Assembly (NCBI GenBank): GCA_944349335.1
Contig: CALVMW010000001.1
Coordinates: forward strand, 359,671-423,670
Direction of reading: 5' to 3'
Origin: an uncultured Bacilli bacterium
GTDB taxonomy: Bacteria > Bacillota_I > Bacilli_A > RFN20 > CAG-288
DNA: 64,000 nt
Under the pieces are notes generated by a model, which was not told the origin of the DNA, made no database searches, and saw nothing but the letters and a program-made list of their open reading frames with translations. This document shows, in pieces, positions 1 through 8,201 of this stretch. Positions within the stretch are counted from its first letter, which is position 1, and every line of letters begins with the position of its first letter. A program made the translations under genes and the position numbers.

Positions 1-1264
1 AATCATAGATATTTATAGTAAGGATACCATATTCATCATACTGGGGTGGAACTATGTCTCTAGTAATAATGATTTTCTTAAAAGAATCATCAATCTTTCT
101 GAATGGTCTAACCTCGTTAGTACGCTTTTTTTCATCAGGCAAAGTATAGGCAGATTGAATATAATATCTAGAAGAGCCTAGATTACATACAAAATCAACT
201 TCCAACTGCTTACGTGTCACTGTCCCGTTGTAATCTTTTTCAGCGATAGGTACAACTCCGACGTCCACACTATAACCACGCATACGAAGCTCATTATAAA
301 TCACATTTTCCATAGAATGGGTCTGTTCAAACTGTCGGAAGTTAATTCTTGCATTCCTCAGTCCAAGGTCAGAAAAATAATATTTTTGAGGAGTTTCAAT
401 ATATGCCTTTCCCTTGATGTCATAACGTTTAGCAGACTCAACCAGGAATGAATCTTCAAAATAATCAAGATACTTTTTAATGGTATTAGCTGTAATTTTA
501 GATTTCTTCACCGTCCGAAAAATATTTTTAAGCTTCTCTGGATTAGTCAGAGATCCGATTGCAGAAGAAAGAATATTCAAAAGATCTTCTAATTCACCAA
601 TGTTTTTAACATGGTTCCTCCTGACTATATCCTGGATATATATTTCACTGAAGAGACTCTGTAATGCCATAGCTTTATCATTAGCTCCGTCGCGCAGAAC
701 GACTAAAGGAATACCTCCATAGAGCATGTATTCTGATAATCCCATATATTTATCCCCTTTATATACAGACATAAATTCTGCAAAGCTCAAAGGGTACATA
801 TGAACTTCATCACCACGACCTGCAAATTCAGTAGCGATATCTTTTGAAAGAAGTTTTGCATGACTTCCTGTCAAAAATACATCTATGTTATCCTGGCGTA
901 AATAACTATTCATCACAGCTTCAAAACAATCTAACATCTGAATTTCATCAAGCAGCAAATAATACTTTCCATCATCAACAACTTTAGTTCGAATGTAAGC
1001 CATGAATTTTTCCGGGTCTACACCACGCTTTTCCTTCTCAATTCTAATAAGGCTTTCACCGATTAAGTATAGATCTTCCGCTGAATCAAAGGCAAAACGT
1101 ATGATATGATCAGAATCCACACCACTCTCTAGTAAATGATGATAAAAAAGGTTATTAAGCAGATAGGATTTACCACACCTACGAATACCAGTGATGATTT
1201 TAATGAGTCCGTTGTTTTTTCTCTTTATCAATTTATCCAGGTAGAAATTTCTGCAGATCTCCAT
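1..1264 (-). CDS. AAA+ ATPase with DUF4143 C-terminus (3' end outside window)
   Basis: This gene runs off the left window edge, so the C-terminus is missing. The start ATG at 1264 follows a strong AGGAGG ribosome site at about 1270. The protein begins MEICRNFYLDKLIK and has a Walker A-like GIRRCGKSYLL near residue 27 and a Walker B-like YYLLLDEIQML near residue 100, then VFLTGSHAKLL and EFAGRGDEV. This order is typical of the archaeal/bacterial ATPase family with a C-terminal DUF4143 domain; the DUF4143 part (LKNIF, KYLDYFEDSFLVE, YYFSDLGLRN) is visible. These proteins are common in gut bacteria and often sit in mobile or toxin-like contexts, but their function is unknown. A truncated paralogue lies just upstream (1454-2140). 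Confidence 0.85.
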   Translation of the reverse strand, partial: MEICRNFYLDKLIKRKNNGLIKIITGIRRCGKSYLLNNLFYHHLLESGVDSDHIIRFAFDSAEDLYLIGESLIRIEKEKRGVDPEKFMAYIRTKVVDDGKYYLLLDEIQMLDCFEAVMNSYLRQDNIDVFLTGSHAKLLSKDIATEFAGRGDEVHMYPLSFAEFMSVYKGDKYMGLSEYMLYGGIPLVVLRDGANDKAMALQSLFSEIYIQDIVRRNHVKNIGELEDLLNILSSAIGSLTNPEKLKNIFRTVKKSKITANTIKKYLDYFEDSFLVESAKRYDIKGKAYIETPQKYYFSDLGLRNARINFRQFEQTHSMENVIYNELRMRGYSVDVGVVPIAEKDYNGTVTRKQLEVDFVCNLGSSRYYIQSAYTLPDEKKRTNEVRPFRKIDDSFKKIIITRDIVPPQYDEYGILTINIYD

Positions 1265-1453
1265 TTAATAACCTCCTTAGAAAATATTTTTGCAACCTGA
1301 CACTATTTTCTGTTCTATTTTATCATTAAGCAAGAAATAGCTCAATATAACAAAAGAGAATTAGAAAGGATTTTTGCAACTTTTGCTATTTTTCTGTTTT
1401 AAGATTTGACAGTCCATAATATATAAAAGGTTGACTTCAAAAACATATATTAT

Positions 1454-2140
1454 TTAAAAACTAGCATAACTACCTACAGAAGAAGCAAGAACATCAACCA
1501 GTTCCTCCAATTCCTCCTTATTGCGTACTTTGTGCCGCTCCACGATATCCAATAAATAAAATTTTTGAAATAGTGTTGTCAGATATTCCGCTTTATCTTC
1601 TGGTTCATCCATATAAAGAATCAGCGTCAATCCACCATATACTACATAATCGTCCCAAGCTTCTTCTAGCGTTCCCGGATAAACAGAAATATATTCTTGA
1701 AAACAGAGTAGATAGACATGGATTTCATCACCACGACCACGGAACTCTGTAATGACACCTGAAGAAAGAAATTTAGAATTACTACCGGTAACATAGATAT
1801 CTATGTTAGGAATATGCATCAGGCTGTTCAACATATCCTCAAATTCGTCCATGTACTGCACTTCATCAAGAATAATGTAGTAATCACCTTTATCTTGAAT
1901 TCTTTCCTCTATATACCGAAGCATAGCATCCGGATTACGGAGCTCTTTATTTCTATGGTCATCTAGAGCAATTTCAATTATATGGTCTTTCAAAATACCT
2001 TCTTCCAACAAATGATTATGAAACAAGTGAAATAGCAGATAAGATTTACCACATCGCCGGACACCGGTCACTACTTTAATCAAACCATTTTTCTTCTTGC
2101 AAATCAATTTATTCAAATACACATCGCACTTGATTTCCAT
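1454..2140 (-). pseudogene. Truncated paralogue of the DUF4143 ATPase
   Basis: The reading frame starts best at ATG 2140 (GGAG-type site upstream) and gives MEIKCDVYLNKLICKK, aligned with the start of the neighbouring ATPase. An in-frame ATG at 2176 would add 12 residues but matches nothing in the paralogue. Walker A (GVRRCGKSYLL), Walker B (YYIILDEVQYM) and the VTGSNSKFLS and EFRGRGDEI motifs are intact. The frame ends after LASSVGSYASF, exactly where the paralogue enters its DUF4143 part, so roughly 190 C-terminal residues are missing and the 190 bp that follow do not restore them. I read it as a 3'-truncated duplicate, probably non-functional, although the ATPase core could still be made. 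Confidence 0.7.
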
Positions 2141-2365
2141 AAAAATTCTCCGCTCCGAATAAAAGTGCATAGTCACCTATATTCGGAATATATTATATTT
2201 GGAGAAGAATCATCAAGAGTTTTTATCCCTATAATTGATGGAAAAGCAAAAATCATTTTTTACGCTATATGTAAAAAAGATAAGATTAATATACTTAATA
2301 AAATCAAAAAATAGGTTAATAATTATAATTAAATCTTCTTACCTCAATTAATGAATAAATATTAC

Positions 2366-2391
2366 TAATAAAAAAGTCCGATTTCTCGGAC
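2366..2391 (-). terminator. Rho-independent terminator downstream of the HNH gene
   Basis: The stem GTCCGA/TCGGAC (2376-2381 with 2386-2391, loop 2382-2385) is followed on the minus strand by a T run. It lies about 170 bp beyond the HNH gene stop, with a repeat copy in between. Confidence 0.7.
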
Positions 2392-2430
2392 AACATCTTT
2401 ATTTTCCTTATATCAAAATATTAATCATAA

Positions 2431-2497
2431 GTTGCCTACATACTACGCTTTTGATACATTGCACACCCTTACAACGGCAACAACGGCAACTTTTAAA
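2431..2497 (+). repeat. Dispersed GCACACC/CGGCAAC repeat, copy 1 (partial)
   Basis: This copy shares about 40 nt (GCCT, A/G difference, then CATACTACGC, TTTTGATACATT, GCACACCC, TTACAA) with the right part of the copy at 4558-4683, followed by two CGGCAAC units and TTTTAA. The left half with the 33-bp core is absent. The gene-free stretch 2141-2558 otherwise holds only AT-rich sequence and the terminator at 2366-2391. Confidence 0.7.
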
Positions 2498-2558
2498 GTA
2501 AAAAAAGGATGGTTGTCGCCCACCACCCAATTCTTTGCAAGGAGGCTCTCATAGAACT

Positions 2559-3545
2559 TTAGCCTTGTTTACTTACCTCCTTATCCAAGTTTTTAGCGAG
2601 TTTCGTGAAAACGTAGTTGTATTTGACATAGGTCTTTCCACCAAAGTCTTTATTGTTCGTCGTGCGAAGTCCATATGGATTGAAACCCAAATCCTCTCCT
2701 TCCAAGTCTTCCTTGGCATCAGTGTTTTCTACGACGAGCTCGCTTATGTAAAGGTTGTTAGTTGGGTTCCCAGAATATGAGTTGATATTCCTTAGGTTAA
2801 CGTTTTGATAGTATTCATCTGCTGTTTTGCTGTACGAAACATTGAAATAGATATCGAAAGCATACAAATAGTCCATTGGCACAAAGTAATGCGACAAATA
2901 GGTGTTAATCAACATGCATTTATCAAGCAGGTCCTGGATCAATGACTTTAAACCAACGTCGTAACTTCTTATGACTACGAGGTGGCTTTGCGTACTTGAT
3001 GGTACAAATAAGGAAAAACCACTTTCCTTGGAAAAGACATTGACGTTTTCGGAATCAAAGACCTCTCGGATGAAGTCAAAAATAGCGCTTGTCTTGACTA
3101 GTCTCAAATCAATCAGAATCTCTCCGCAGAATTTCTGCTTTTTCGAGGCTTTAACAAGTTGTTTAAAATGCCTGATGCCATAGGCTGAATCATATAGTGT
3201 AGGGTGGCTTAAGTTTTCATTATGGTTGCTTTGGTTGACGATCTCATAATGATTTTCCACCTTCACAACCTTGAATGACTGGCCGTTGGCGTTGAAGCAA
3301 ATCTTATCAGCCTTCTCGTCATTAGTTAGGATATGGCAACAAATCAAATTGTGATCAGCTGTTTTCCCACCTTTTGACTGAGGATAGATATGATCTAAAT
3401 TCCACCCAAATTCGCTGTTACGATCATCATAAGCGGATTTAACCATTGTTCTGCCAGCGAAATCCACCGCCTTCGTTTGCTTTCCATACCTTGTCGTCCA
3501 TAAACGCATTGCGGTCTCTCTGTTAACAATCATTTCTTCTTTCAT
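2559..3545 (-). CDS. HNH endonuclease domain protein
   Basis: About 328 residues from MKEEMIVNRETAMRLW. An HNH nuclease core is visible near residues 45-75: NLDHIYPQSKGGK, then DHNLICCHILTNDEK, which supplies the His-Asn-His type metal-binding residues. A conserved-looking lead-in (RETAMRLWTTRYGK, DFAGR) precedes it. The remaining 200 residues match nothing I recognise. The start is uncertain: the ATG at 3545 has only a weak site, while an AGGAGG lies about 36 nt upstream; the frame stays open to 3608, and TTG codons nearer the AGGAGG are alternatives. HNH proteins of this kind occur as homing, restriction or phage-related nucleases; which applies here is unknown. It stands alone in the island, between repeat elements and a broken recombinase. 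Confidence 0.75.
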   Translation of the reverse strand: MKEEMIVNRETAMRLWTTRYGKQTKAVDFAGRTMVKSAYDDRNSEFGWNLDHIYPQSKGGKTADHNLICCHILTNDEKADKICFNANGQSFKVVKVENHYEIVNQSNHNENLSHPTLYDSAYGIRHFKQLVKASKKQKFCGEILIDLRLVKTSAIFDFIREVFDSENVNVFSKESGFSLFVPSSTQSHLVVIRSYDVGLKSLIQDLLDKCMLINTYLSHYFVPMDYLYAFDIYFNVSYSKTADEYYQNVNLRNINSYSGNPTNNLYISELVVENTDAKEDLEGEDLGFNPYGLRTTNNKDFGGKTYVKYNYVFTKLAKNLDKEVSKQG

Positions 3546-3792
3546 AATTAATTCTTTCAACAAGAAAAAACTATGAGTTAACCTCCTTTCGTAAGGTAAC
3601 AAATGCAATGATTGACTATAGGGCGACCTATTGCTGATACCTCAATGGGTAGTTCTCTTGACAGCTTTGACAGAAAACTTTATCAATCTACTCTACTTAA
3701 AGAGCGGTAAGATTCGTTCCTTACAAAAAAATTATATAGGAAAACAGGAAGAAAAGATATGTAAATTTTGTGAAAACAAAAAGACCAAGGAT

Positions 3793-4260
3793 TCACTCCT
3801 CAGCCTTTATCGTTGTTTCAAAGCCACTATAGAACTTGAATGTTATTGATTTATCTTTATGCACTATTGCTTTCTCTAAATTGAAATTGAATATTGCTTC
3901 ATCAAAATCAGTAATGAGTTCACCTTTTTTAAGTGTTTCTATGAAGATATTAAACTTATTAACTTTTAGTTTTATTTCATTCTTTTTAGTAATAAGTGAA
4001 TTAAGTTCTACTTCTTTGTTTTTATAAATATCTTTAAATTCTGCATACTTTTTTCGCCAAATCGTTTGATCCTGCAGCGTGGTCGTATTCATTTTAACCA
4101 ATAGTTCAAACTCTTTATTCATATCATTGAGTTCATTAGATAATGCTTCTATTTGCTTATCCAAAGATGATGCATCAAAAGCTTTGCTTACTGCTTATAT
4201 AAGATTAGTAATAAGAAGTTCTTTACTCCTAATCATCTCGTTATAGGCTTTAAGAAACAT
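3793..4260 (-). pseudogene. C-terminal relic of a large serine recombinase
   Basis: The open part (3793-4164) encodes a coiled-coil-like segment (IEALSNELNDMNKEFELL, ELNSLITKKNE) and then FIETLKKGELITDFDEAIFN, ending in ITFKFYSGFET. This resembles the C-terminal end of large serine recombinases, where a coiled-coil is followed by an FDE...LW/LF motif and a final beta strand rich in K and F. Reading further upstream in the same frame gives MFLKAYNEMIRSKELLITNLI, a TAA stop (4195-4197), then AVSKAFDASS, so the gene carries a nonsense mutation and has lost its catalytic N-terminus. It is probably a decayed integrase that once served an element in this island. Family assignment is by eye. Confidence 0.6.
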
Positions 4261-4310
4261 TTTGATGGGGGTATAAATTGAAAAAAAGTTAAAAAAATAT
4301 TTCTGGGCAA

Positions 4311-4348
4311 CAAAAAAGACCACCTAGCTCAATTAGAACCAGATGGTC
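4311..4348 (-). terminator. Terminator-like hairpin, minus strand
   Basis: GACCAYCTGGTTC pairs with its partner across AATTA (4318-4348, with G-U pairs), followed on the minus strand by TTTTTT. It sits just upstream of the recombinase relic and may be the end of a lost gene. Confidence 0.6.
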
Positions 4349-4373
4349 AATCAATATTATTAATAAAGATAGG

Positions 4374-4445
4374 GTGTGCAGTTGCCGTGTTTAGGGGTGT
4401 GCAAGGGTGTGCAAAAATAGGGTTGCCGTGTAATAGTGCACACCT
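4374..4445 (-). repeat. Dispersed GCACACC/CGGCAAC repeat, inverted copy
   Basis: Read on the minus strand this stretch has several GCACACC units and two CGGCAAC units in short order. It faces the plus-oriented copy at 4558-4683, so the two bracket about 110 bp (4446-4557) in inverted arrangement. In the gene-free stretch 4261-4706 I see no coding sequence besides these repeats; the open frame that crosses them is not gene-like. Confidence 0.55.
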
Positions 4446-4557
4446 GCCGTTTCAAAGTGAGCCATAAAAATGATGGTTTTTTGATGAATTTTAGAGATTT
4501 CGGCTCCCACTATCACAACGGCGTAAATTTAAAAAGTGGTCATTTAAGCCTAAAATC

Positions 4558-4683
4558 AAAAAAAAGTCTGCACACCTCTAGTCATCGACTAAGTTTGTAT
4601 CAGACATGTCGTTCTAATATGCCTGCATACTACGCTTTTGATACATTGCACACCCTTACAATTGCAACAACGGCAACTTTTAA
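4558..4683 (+). repeat. Dispersed repeat with 33-bp core and hairpin, copy 2
   Basis: The order is A-run, GTCTGCACACC, a small hairpin (TAGTC-ATC-GACTA at 4579-4591), then a 33-bp core at 4589-4621 that includes the palindrome GACATGTC. It continues with CATACTACGC, TTGATAC, GCACACCC and a CGGCAAC end. The 33-bp core is identical to 8393-8425. TGTATCA and TGATACA form an internal inverted pair. Confidence 0.75.
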
Positions 4684-4706
4684 GACGTAATAATGCGCTA
4701 TTTCAT

Positions 4707-5198
4707 TTAAACAATATGCACAGTTGGTCTTCCGCTATAAATAGTTGTTGACTGACGTTTTAAAGTAAATTCTATTTTTTCAGATTCATATATGACTTTA
4801 TTATCGCTATCATATTGTTTTAAAACTATTGCATATGAGGCATATCCTAAATTAATAATAGGAATAAAAAAACTTATCTTTTTCAGACTTAAAACTACCC
4901 ATAGTTTGATAGGTTTTATCCTTTCCCCTTGCTTCGTAAAAGCATAATAAAGTGTTACAACGCTGTAAGAATATTTATCATTTAATGGGTTATACAAAAT
5001 ATTTATTAAAGAATCGCCTAATACAACGTTTATATTTACTATTTCAGCAAGTTGCTCTTTATGTTCTTTTAATATTTTTTCGTCCCATGCTGTTTTGTCG
5101 GCATCAACATAAATAATTGGTATTTCAATTGGATCGGCGAGATTATCACTAAATGAAACAAAAATCGATGGCCTAAATGTACAGAAATGATACAACAC
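4707..5198 (-). CDS. Hypothetical protein
   Basis: 163 residues from a GTG start at 5198; the ribosome site is weak, so the true start may be internal. I recognise no family. Visible features: an acidic N-terminal third (PIEIPIIYVDADK), then a hydrophobic stretch around ISFFIPIINLGYASYAIVL that may be a single membrane segment or a buried core, and a short basic C-terminus. The start lies 13 nt after the stop of the membrane protein at 5212-5856, so it is probably the last gene of the TetR-linked cassette (6767 to 4707). The final bases adjoin the repeat at 4558-4683. Confidence 0.5.
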   Translation of the reverse strand: MLYHFCTFRPSIFVSFSDNLADPIEIPIIYVDADKTAWDEKILKEHKEQLAEIVNINVVLGDSLINILYNPLNDKYSYSVVTLYYAFTKQGERIKPIKLWVVLSLKKISFFIPIINLGYASYAIVLKQYDSDNKVIYESEKIEFTLKRQSTTIYSGRPTVHIV

Positions 5199-5211
5199 AC
5201 CAATTCCAAAT

Positions 5212-5856
5212 TTACGCTACACCACAGCAATCTTTGTTTTTGTTTAAAGTAATTGCTTTATAAATGAATAATCCAATAACAAAAAGTGAGAACAAGAAAA
5301 TAGCGCCTTGAGTAAATAATTGCATTAAATACATTGAGTCATCATTTCCACTTTCAGAGAAGATTTTGATTAAATTAAATTCCATCATTTGTATTGTGTA
5401 TAGTGCTCCAATTAGACCAAGAAATGACAAGACATATTGCCTATCGGTTTTATCTTTCTTCACTAGGCTTTTGATGGCAAAAATCATTTTAAGCGTGCCA
5501 TATAAAGCATAAGCGTAAATGAACCAATCAATAAAATAGTGAGGAGAGTCCTTATATAAGATTGTTAAGATGAATGCCGCCATCATGGGAGCAAGAACTA
5601 TTGATAGCGAAATAACACCAGCAAGATAATGACTTGGTTTTATGTGATATTTTTCTATTGCCCACTGCCACACTTTAAATAGAAGCATGAGATAAGAAAA
5701 GATACAGTAATTAATCAAAATCCAATCAAATTTAATAATGACAAAAACAAGGTGAATTGTACCTATAATAAAAGGCCCAAGCAGCGATATATAAAACACT
5801 ATATCACCTCTACTATAAAATTCTCTAATTTTATTGATAATCTTTTTCATTTGCAA
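5212..5856 (-). CDS. Multi-pass membrane protein of unknown function
   Basis: 214 residues with about six hydrophobic helices, for example VFYISLLGPFIIGTIHLVFV, YLMLLFKVWQW, LAPMMAAFILTILY, WFIYAYALYGTLKMIF, YVLSFLGLIGALYTI and FLFSLFVIGLFIYKAI. The N-terminus is basic (MQMKKIINKIREFY), placing it on the cytoplasmic side. The C-terminus ends in a KDCCGVA motif with two adjacent cysteines. The start overlaps the end of the TetR regulator gene by about 26 bp, which implies translational coupling. I do not recognise the family. The operon with a TetR regulator and a second small membrane protein suggests a drug- or envelope-stress-responsive module, as inference only. Confidence 0.7.
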   Translation of the reverse strand: MQMKKIINKIREFYSRGDIVFYISLLGPFIIGTIHLVFVIIKFDWILINYCIFSYLMLLFKVWQWAIEKYHIKPSHYLAGVISLSIVLAPMMAAFILTILYKDSPHYFIDWFIYAYALYGTLKMIFAIKSLVKKDKTDRQYVLSFLGLIGALYTIQMMEFNLIKIFSESGNDDSMYLMQLFTQGAIFLFSLFVIGLFIYKAITLNKNKDCCGVA

Positions 5857-6406
5857 ATGTGTGTTTAGCGATTAAATTAACAATAAAATCAATATCGTCT
5901 TTGCAGTCTTCTTCGACCCATTTTTGAATGATTGCCAATGATCCTTTCGTGTAAAATTCGAAAATATATTTCTTTTCTTTTTCATCAACATTAAAAGTAT
6001 CTAATGCTGGGTCAAATATATCTTTATACATTTTTTTAAATGCTTTATCAGCAGAAAATAGTTCTGGCTTTTGATGTATCAATTTATATGCTCTTTTGTT
6101 TTCTTTAACAAAGTTAAGATAAGGAGTTAAAAAATCTGGAGAAGTTAATATTCTTCTTTTTGTGTTGATTATTAGTTCTTTTGGAAAAGAAGTAACAAAC
6201 CTTTCGTTTAATAGTTCAATGGTTTCTTCTAATAACTCATTAGTGTTTTCATAATGAAGATAAAACGTTGATCTATTAACACCAGCTCTTTGACAGATTT
6301 CTTTAACGAATATAAAGGCAAAATCCTTCTTCTCTAAAAGTTGAAGAAGGGCTTCGTCCATCAATAAAGCAGTATTGAAATATTTTGATTCGTTTTTATT
6401 CATCAC
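5831..6406 (-). CDS. TetR family transcriptional regulator
   Basis: 191 residues. The N-terminal third has the TetR DNA-binding helix-turn-helix: ALLMDEALLQLLEKKDF, then VKEICQRAGVNRSTFYLHY, in which the GVNRSTFYLHY recognition helix is characteristic. The C-terminal part (FYTKGSLAIIQKWVEEDCK) resembles the TetR_C_7-type ligand domain, usual in dihydroxyacetone-kinase-like regulators in Firmicutes. The gene lies 7 nt after the small membrane protein gene and overlaps the next membrane protein gene, so it probably represses its own operon in response to an unknown ligand. Confidence 0.9.
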   Translation of the reverse strand: MMNKNESKYFNTALLMDEALLQLLEKKDFAFIFVKEICQRAGVNRSTFYLHYENTNELLEETIELLNERFVTSFPKELIINTKRRILTSPDFLTPYLNFVKENKRAYKLIHQKPELFSADKAFKKMYKDIFDPALDTFNVDEKEKKYIFEFYTKGSLAIIQKWVEEDCKDDIDFIVNLIAKHTFANEKDYQ

Positions 6407-6413
6407 TATTGTT

Positions 6414-6767
6414 TTATGCTTCTACGATTTCATTTGCTAAAGCAATAATATCATTCCCGTATTTTTGTTTCCCTTTAGCAAGAATCTTCTTATAGATGAA
6501 ATAGTTAATTGATACACCTATAATTCCAATACCCCCGACGACATATCCTAAGATATCTTGCCATAATTCACCACTACCGATAACTTTTAAAGAGAAACAC
6601 ATACCGACACCAAGTAATAAAATCATTATAATCCCGAATGTGTAGCCAAAGATATTGGCGCCCATTTTGGCTTTTCTATCTAATTTCTTGAGGGCCACAA
6701 CTTTGCTAGTTTCTTTTGGAGCATATTCCGCTGCCACTTTTTCTGCGTATGTTTTATCAGTATTCAT
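6414..6767 (-). CDS. Small two-helix membrane protein
   Basis: 117 residues from the ATG at 6767, chosen because AAGGAGG lies 8-14 nt upstream; a longer frame to 6806 lacks such a site. A charged N-terminal 40 residues (YAEKVAAEYAPKETSK, LKKLDRKAKMGA) precedes two membrane helices (IFGYTFGIIMILLLGVGMCF and ILGYVVGGIGIIGVSINYFI) and a basic tail. It is the first gene of the TetR cassette. Its layout resembles small conserved Firmicutes membrane proteins found beside TetR or ABC genes; its function is unknown. Confidence 0.75.
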   Translation of the reverse strand: MNTDKTYAEKVAAEYAPKETSKVVALKKLDRKAKMGANIFGYTFGIIMILLLGVGMCFSLKVIGSGELWQDILGYVVGGIGIIGVSINYFIYKKILAKGKQKYGNDIIALANEIVEA

Positions 6768-6896
6768 TTCTTTTTCCTCCTTGAGCTGACACAAACATTC
6801 TATCAATTATAGTAGACACTATGAACAACACAAAAAGAAAAAAGTGTTGAAATAAGAAAAAGGACTGATATTTTGTATCAATCCTATTTAACTAAG

Positions 6897-6916
6897 TTGT
6901 GTGCAATTTGCCGTTA
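6897..6916 (-). repeat. Degenerate GTGTGCA/TTGCCG repeat motif
   Basis: GTGTGCA followed closely by TTGCCGTT matches the paired motifs of the inverted copy at 4374-4445. It lies upstream of the TetR cassette and downstream of the Fic gene. It is a short match, so chance is possible. Confidence 0.35.
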
Positions 6917-7013
6917 ATACACAATGTATATTATATGCACTAATACATTAAAGGGTTATTGTAACCGCATCGAATTCGACACGTTTAAATTTGCTAGACA
7001 TTGTTTGGCTTTT

Positions 7014-7946
7014 TTAAAATGAAACAATACACCTTCTCAGGAACATTTTAACTCGATCTATATCAGTGCTTTCATAATATCCAACAAGTTCTTTTTTAAA
7101 CTGAGGTACTTTATCGAAAGGAATAATTAATAAGCCTTTGCCTCTTGAAATTAAATAAAAATTAGCAAAGATAACCGCTGTTCTTTTATTTCCATCATTA
7201 TAAATTTGAGTCTTCATGACGTATAAGCATAGTTCAATTGCTTTATCCTCATCACATAAAGATGAATTTACAATATTTTCAATTTGTTCTTTAACAGCAA
7301 ATTCCATTGGAAGAGGCGGAATATATGATGAACCACCAATTGTTACTGGTACTCCTCTAATACGTCCACCATCTTGATAGAATCCTTCATTAACTAATCT
7401 TGCAATATAGGAACACAGATAATAATCGCATTTAGATTGAATAACATTTTTATCTAGAATGAATTCCCATGAATGTTTTAAATTTAATATTTTTTGAACA
7501 CCTTCAGCATCAACATTATGTATTTTTCCATTTTCAATAATGGTTTCAGTATCAGGAAAGGTTGTTGCAATACCCTCTAGAATAGCTTGATCATAAATAA
7601 TTTGTTTCATATTTGACCTAGCAAAATCTAAATTTAATTGAACTCTTGGGTTTAATTCATTGTCTATATATCCAAGTAAAGCTAGCTCTTTATCTAATTT
7701 TCTTATTTGCTTTCTAATCTCTCTAGCTTCTTTGGTGCTTTTTAACAAAGAAGTGAGCAAGACGTCATCGAAAGGTCCAACATATGTTGAGGTGACTCTT
7801 CCGTTTACTCTTTTCCTTATATAAATATATTTTTGATTATTTTTTTCTTTAACTTCAGGAGTTCCATCATATGGCAAAAGATTATAGCGAGCTTGCAAAT
7901 CTGCTTTTTGAACTAATAATTTTTGTATTTCTTCAAAACTGTTCAT
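7014..7946 (-). CDS. Fic/DOC family protein with altered active-site motif
   Basis: 310 residues starting at 7946 behind AGGAGG. Fic proteins transfer AMP or other phosphate-containing groups to target proteins, using a conserved H-P-F-x-D-G-N-G-R loop. Here the loop (residues 247-255) reads QIYNDGNKR: the DGN anion-binding part and the Arg are present, but the catalytic His position is Gln. The preceding flap (IRGVPVTIGGSSYIPP) is normal for Fic folds. The helix region QAILEGIATTFPDTETIIE resembles the usual inhibitory helix, S-x-x-x-E-G, with Gln in place of Ser. The N-terminal 100 residues form a helical domain with a KYIYIRKRVNGR motif. It is probably a toxin-like or repurposed Fic protein; AMPylation activity is doubtful. 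Confidence 0.85.
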   Translation of the reverse strand: MNSFEEIQKLLVQKADLQARYNLLPYDGTPEVKEKNNQKYIYIRKRVNGRVTSTYVGPFDDVLLTSLLKSTKEAREIRKQIRKLDKELALLGYIDNELNPRVQLNLDFARSNMKQIIYDQAILEGIATTFPDTETIIENGKIHNVDAEGVQKILNLKHSWEFILDKNVIQSKCDYYLCSYIARLVNEGFYQDGGRIRGVPVTIGGSSYIPPLPMEFAVKEQIENIVNSSLCDEDKAIELCLYVMKTQIYNDGNKRTAVIFANFYLISRGKGLLIIPFDKVPQFKKELVGYYESTDIDRVKMFLRRCIVSF

Positions 7947-8201
7947 TTAGTGAAACCTCCTAGTAGGGAACTTTTGCAATAAAATAATATCATATTGTTC
8001 CCTACCATACAAGCAATTTAAACCTATCGAAATCGATGGGTTTAGCATGTGAAACATTTCTTCTATTTATGTTACACATACAGATTTTGCTCAGTAAACC
8101 GTTAATTCAATCAACATTTTATAGTTTTTAAGCAAATTCTTTCTCGCAAAGATTAAACTATTCTCGCATGTTAGTGGCATTATAAAAACTGCCAAATGGG
8201 A

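Noticed and set aside
3631..3849. 72-codon plus-strand open frame between HNH gene and recombinase relic
   Set aside because: No ribosome site, no recognisable motif, and it overlaps the recombinase relic on the other strand.
4436..4690. 84-codon plus-strand open frame
   Set aside because: It is made of the dispersed repeat; the same peptide recurs in the fragment at 8240-8521 because the DNA repeats.
2431..4690. Possible CRISPR array or integron attC sites in the repeat region
   Set aside because: Repeat spacing is irregular and orientation alternates, and no cas genes or integron integrase are present; attC-type end motifs are not convincing.
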